DNA from: an uncultured Treponema sp.
GTDB taxonomy: Bacteria; Spirochaetota; Spirochaetia; Treponematales; Treponemataceae
DNA: 9,350 nt
Direction of reading: 5' to 3'
Assembly (NCBI GenBank): GCA_947165795.1
Contig: CAMVBP010000074.1
Span: 1-9,350, forward strand
The position numbers and the translations under genes were made by a program. The notes beneath the pieces were generated by a model. That model was not told the origin of the DNA and ran no database searches. It worked only from the letters and a program-made list of their open reading frames with translations. This document shows positions 6,337 to 9,350 of the stretch, in pieces (the first letter of the stretch is position 1; each line of letters begins with the position of its first letter).

Positions 6337-7861
6337 GTAACACCTCATTTATTTTTTGAATAAGTTCCTCGCGCGAAAAATCTGCCTTGCAGACAAATGC
6401 ATCGGCATCTTTTAATGGATTTTCAGAAATTGCAATAACTGGAACCTTTGCATAATTTTCCATTCGGCGGATGTTTTCGAGGAAAATATCTCCATTCATT
6501 CGCGGCATGGCATCATCACTTAAAATCAAATCAAACTGCTTTTTGCGGATTTTTTCCATTGCATCAATTCCGTCAACTGCTTCATCAACAAGGAAGCCGT
6601 TTCCGGAAAGAATTGTATTTTGAATTTCCCTCGTTGTTTTAGAGTCATCAACGATGAGAATTTTATTTATATGTTTTTTTGTATAGGCTTCGAATTTCTT
6701 AACATCGTAACCGCGCTGTGCCCTGAACTTCTTCATAATTTCCGGAAGATACAGAATTGGAATCATATCGTATTTTTCATCAAAGGCAATACCCTGAAAA
6801 AGTTTAAAATTTGTAAAACAATTTGGCATTGGCTTTTTGATTATTGAAACAAACTTCTGCATTGAATCTACAATAATTCCGATTTTCTGCGACTGATAAT
6901 CTGCAAGAAGAATTGTATCAAGTACAGATTTATTTTTAGCAATTTTTCCAGGCAAAAGAGAAGAAAGAGAATAAACCGGAATTTCTTCACTTTCAGAATT
7001 TGTTTTGCTGTCGTCTTCCCTTTCGTAAACAACATATTTCTGATTCTGCTTTGTAATATATGAACGTGGATTTGCACAAATTACATCAAAAATAAATTGA
7101 GACGGAATAAGATATTTTTCGCTGTTTGAGTAAATAAAGAATCCCTGGAATTCCTGATGATTTTTAAGGAAAGAATCATCGTGCATAAGTGAACAGAACT
7201 GATCATGCAAAATTAAAAGGTTGTTTTGCAATGATTGAGAATCGTTGGAAAGAAGCTTATGTATTTCCTTTAATGAGTGAGTATCATTTTCAAAAATTGC
7301 ATTTTTTAAAAGATCAATCTGATTGCCTATAATATAAGTATGCGCAATCATTTCTTCCTGCATATTAATTACGCTTTCAAGATTACTTGAATTAACCTTT
7401 ATAACTTCATTTTTTTCAACTGGTTTTTCAACAACTTTTTTTACCGCTGGAACTGAGTTTTTAGGTTTAACAAGAATTTTTGAATCAAAAATTTCTCCGG
7501 CAAGAGCTTTATCACAATAAAGAAGATATGGATGAACATCTATAAAATTTATTGCTCCCGGATTTTCTTCCAGAACTTTACAGCATTCGTAAATTTTATC
7601 TGCAACTTCAATTATAAGATTCTGAAGATTATCAGTTAGTAAAATATCATTTTCCTTTAATGCATAATAAAGATCTTCAAGAGATTTAAACATTCTGTAA
7701 ATCGGAGTAAAGCCTAAAAGTCTGGCGTTATCTTTAGACATTCTGAGTGCCGGAAGAATTTTCTTAAAATTCCACGGGCAATTACGAACCCTAAAAATAA
7801 TGCTTCGGGTTTCCAGAAGATATGTTTTAATTAATTGAGGAGAAACACTTTCGTTTTTCAT
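6329..7861 (-). CDS. CheA-derived scaffold without kinase domain: HPt-like, P3-like, CheW-like, receiver
   Basis: This 510-residue protein has the layout of CheA with the ATPase removed. Residues about 12-100 match the CheA P1/HPt domain (NARLLGF..I......LEDL), but the phospho-accepting His is Arg40 (RMSKDNARLLGF against the usual H-T-L-K-G-x-A...LGF). A charged linker (130-155) leads to a helical pair at 157-228 resembling the P3 dimerisation domain (V-x-x-S-x-LESVINMQEEMI). The P4 HATPase domain that should follow is missing: the CheW-like P5 domain starts within about 12 residues (238-380, with LLADYQSQKIGIIVDSMQKF). A C-terminal receiver (398-510) looks functional: Asp405-Asp406, phospho-acceptor Asp449 (LILSDDAMPRMNG), Ser479 and Lys492. 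It resembles CheV (CheW-receiver) but has extra N-terminal CheA domains. Its ATG overlaps the cheR stop by 1 nt. Likely role: receptor-array coupling protein phosphorylated by a kinase encoded elsewhere (inference). Confidence 0.82.
   Translation of the reverse strand: MKNESVSPQLIKTYLLETRSIIFRVRNCPWNFKKILPALRMSKDNARLLGFTPIYRMFKSLEDLYYALKENDILLTDNLQNLIIEVADKIYECCKVLEENPGAINFIDVHPYLLYCDKALAGEIFDSKILVKPKNSVPAVKKVVEKPVEKNEVIKVNSSNLESVINMQEEMIAHTYIIGNQIDLLKNAIFENDTHSLKEIHKLLSNDSQSLQNNLLILHDQFCSLMHDDSFLKNHQEFQGFFIYSNSEKYLIPSQFIFDVICANPRSYITKQNQKYVVYEREDDSKTNSESEEIPVYSLSSLLPGKIAKNKSVLDTILLADYQSQKIGIIVDSMQKFVSIIKKPMPNCFTNFKLFQGIAFDEKYDMIPILYLPEIMKKFRAQRGYDVKKFEAYTKKHINKILIVDDSKTTREIQNTILSGNGFLVDEAVDGIDAMEKIRKKQFDLILSDDAMPRMNGDIFLENIRRMENYAKVPVIAISENPLKDADAFVCKADFSREELIQKINEVLHE
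6341..6346 (-). promoter_or_regulatory. Shine-Dalgarno site that decides the cyclase start
   Basis: On the minus strand GAGGTG precedes TTAC and the ATG at 6334-6336, with 6 nt between the GAGG core and the ATG. It lies inside the last codons of the upstream CheA-like gene. The alternative in-frame ATG at 6346-6348 is preceded by an A-rich stretch with no such site, so the shorter start is preferred. Confidence 0.6.
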
Positions 7862-8697
7862 TAAGCATTACCTCCTTCTTTCTTTTGAAAATAAAACACT
7901 TTTCCATCAAATTTCTTTTCCAGGCTTTCCGGAATTATTGAATTATCTATTGAAGCAATTTCATTCATGGAAACAAATAAAATACCGCCCGGAATAAGAC
8001 ATTCAGATACAATCTTTTCAAGGATTTTCTTTCGTGTTTTAACATCAAAATAAATAAATACATTTCTTAAGAAAATTAAATTCTGATTTTTAGGAAAATC
8101 CTTTAACTTGGAAAGATTGATTCTCTTAAAATCTATTTTTTCGGTAATTGATTTTTCAAATTCATAAGAGCCGTCTTCTTTTTTAAAAGGCTCCAGAAGA
8201 TAATGAAATGAAGAACCGTCTACAGTTCTTGAAGAGCGGCCCTTATATTTTCCGATGCGTCCCTTCTCCAGCATCTGTGTATTTATATCACTTGCAGTAC
8301 ATTCAGTTTTAAATCCCATCGAAGAAGCTAAAAGATAAAGGGAATAAATTTCTTCTCCGGAAGATGATGCAGCGCTCCAGATTCTTAACGGTTCTTTTTC
8401 AAGATTTTTTTCTTCGCTCTTTAAATTTTCCGAAGCAAAAATTTTATCTTTTAAAAGCTGAAACTGTTTTTCTTCCCTAAAGAAATATGTTTCGTTAACG
8501 GTTGCGCTGTTTATTAACAAATCCATTTCTTCAGAATCAGAAATAAGTAAATCGTAATATTCTTTGTCTTTTATACCCAGCTCTGTAATATGTTTTTCCA
8601 GAAAGTTTACAATACCTGTTTTATGCGAATCGCGTGGAATTATTCCGGTTGAGAAAGTCAGTAATTCAAAAATTCTTTCTATTATCTCTTTTTCCAT
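7861..8697 (-). CDS. cheR: Chemotaxis protein methyltransferase CheR
   Basis: CheR transfers methyl groups from S-adenosylmethionine to glutamates of chemoreceptors for adaptation, in the cytosol. The 278-residue product has the family's usual length. It has an N-terminal helical domain (1-65), the receptor-contact segment TVNETYFFRE (66-75), the SAM-binding loop IWSAASSSGEEIYSL (106-120, counterpart of WSAGCSTGEEPYS), SDIN (136-139), and LIFLRNVFIYFD (207-218, counterpart of LIFCRNVLIYFD). Residues 84-103 form a short charged insertion before the SAM loop. It starts 17 nt after cheB with a modest upstream GGGA, and its stop overlaps the next start (TAATG). It pairs with CheB as the adaptation module. 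No methyl-accepting receptor gene lies in the window. Confidence 0.95.
   Translation of the reverse strand: MEKEIIERIFELLTFSTGIIPRDSHKTGIVNFLEKHITELGIKDKEYYDLLISDSEEMDLLINSATVNETYFFREEKQFQLLKDKIFASENLKSEEKNLEKEPLRIWSAASSSGEEIYSLYLLASSMGFKTECTASDINTQMLEKGRIGKYKGRSSRTVDGSSFHYLLEPFKKEDGSYEFEKSITEKIDFKRINLSKLKDFPKNQNLIFLRNVFIYFDVKTRKKILEKIVSECLIPGGILFVSMNEIASIDNSIIPESLEKKFDGKVFYFQKKEGGNA
7870..7877 (-). promoter_or_regulatory. Full-consensus Shine-Dalgarno for the CheA-like gene
   Basis: AAGGAGGT on the minus strand, 8 nt before the ATG at 7859-7861, matches the anti-Shine-Dalgarno consensus perfectly. It sits inside the last cheR codons (encoding the Glu-Gly-Gly near the C-terminus). It suggests strong reinitiation or independent loading on the CheA-like gene compared with its weaker-sited neighbours. 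Confidence 0.75.
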
Positions 8698-8714
8698 AAT
8701 TAATCCCAGAAAAA

Positions 8715-9350
8715 CTATTCCTCAATAAAGGAAAGAATCTTCTCCGCAATTTCATCTCTTGGAAGAACAAAGCTTGCGGCATTAAGTTCTATTGCTGCAG
8801 CCGGCATTCCAAAAACCGCACAGGTCGATTTATCTTCAACTATTGTTACACCCTGTTTATCTACAATTTCTTTACAGCCTTCGGCACCGTCTCTTCCCAT
8901 TCCCGTAAGAAGAATTGCGAGACAGGAAGATTTATAATAATCTGCGGCCGAACGGAAAAGTTTATTTACTGCAGGCCGCAAAAAATGTTCAGGTGCTTCA
9001 TCAGAAAGTTTTAAAATCGGAAGATAATTATCTTTTACATAATCTATAACAAGATGAGTTTCTGCAGGAGCCATGTATGCATGACCTTTTTTTGCAACTT
9101 CGCCATCTTTTGCAAGATGCATAGGAATATTAGGACACACAGAATTAAACCATTCAACCATTTTTTTATCAGAACCTTCATCTATATGCTGAACATATAA
9201 AACCGGAAGTGGGAAATTCTTTCCAAGGCCCCTTAATACTTTTTCTACCGCAGATGGTCCGCCGGTAGAAGCCCCGATACAAAGAATTTTTATTGCGCCC
9301 CTTCTTATATATGGACAATTGTCTGATTTTTTTTCCTGAGTTTTATGAGT
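8715..9350 (-). CDS. cheB: Chemotaxis protein-glutamate methylesterase CheB, C-terminal part (5' partial)
   Basis: CheB removes methyl groups from (and deamidates) chemoreceptors, opposing CheR. The frame is open to the right edge, so the visible 211 residues are the C-terminal catalytic domain. An internal ATG at 9161 is not the start, because essential catalytic residues lie upstream of it. Numbering visible residues from the edge: Ser28 in CIGASTGGPSAVEKVL is the nucleophile, His55 lies in LYVQHIDEG, and Asp154 in LLTGMGRDGAEG completes the triad. The closing signature is DKSTCAVFGMPAAAI. The usual N-terminal receiver would lie beyond the window and cannot be assessed. It is the first visible gene of the minus-strand operon and ends 17 nt before cheR. 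Confidence 0.95.
   Translation of the reverse strand, partial: THKTQEKKSDNCPYIRRGAIKILCIGASTGGPSAVEKVLRGLGKNFPLPVLYVQHIDEGSDKKMVEWFNSVCPNIPMHLAKDGEVAKKGHAYMAPAETHLVIDYVKDNYLPILKLSDEAPEHFLRPAVNKLFRSAADYYKSSCLAILLTGMGRDGAEGCKEIVDKQGVTIVEDKSTCAVFGMPAAAIELNAASFVLPRDEIAEKILSFIEE

Noticed and set aside
6329..7861. Plain CheV or full CheA
   Set aside because: CheV lacks the HPt-like and P3-like N-terminal parts seen here, and a full CheA would need the HATPase domain and the phospho-histidine, both absent.
8715..9161. Start of CheB at the internal ATG 9161
   Set aside because: The frame is open upstream to the window edge and contains the catalytic Ser and His motifs, so the gene continues beyond the window.

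Overview
The window looks like a piece of chromosome from an AT-rich anaerobe, most likely a Treponema-like spirochete. This placement is inferred from gene content (FeoB, rubrerythrin, chemosensory proteins next to a class III cyclase) and the A/T-biased codon use; there is no rRNA or other lineage marker. TGA and TAA/TAG are all used as ordinary stops, so the standard bacterial code applies.

Left block (1-1057, + strand): the C-terminal membrane part of the ferrous-iron transporter FeoB enters from the left edge. Its reading frame has no stop and runs straight into a complete rubrerythrin (diiron domain plus rubredoxin domain). Rubrerythrin also has its own Shine-Dalgarno sequence and ATG. 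The junction contains a run of eight A's; losing one A would end FeoB at a TGA overlapping the rubrerythrin ATG. A weak hairpin plus T-run lies across the rubrerythrin stop.

Right block (1058-9350, - strand): eight tightly packed genes, read right to left, with gaps of 17 nt or less and four start/stop overlaps, look like one operon. Its upstream end lies beyond the window. The order is cheB (partial), cheR, a CheA-derived protein without a kinase domain, a class III adenylate/guanylate cyclase with a degenerate receiver and a GAF domain, pncB, nadE, nadD, and a PAP2-family membrane phosphatase. The first four suggest a chemosensory-type pathway linked to cyclic-nucleotide output. The next three make up the salvage route nicotinate -> NaMN -> NaAD -> NAD.

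The most unusual points are the FeoB-rubrerythrin open junction with its A8 tract, the CheA-like protein that has lost both its phospho-histidine and its ATPase domain but kept an intact receiver, and the placing of a chemosensory/cyclase module and NAD salvage in one apparent transcription unit. Coding sequence fills almost the whole window; there is no intergenic stretch above 20 nt and I see no tRNA, rRNA, CRISPR or insertion sequence.
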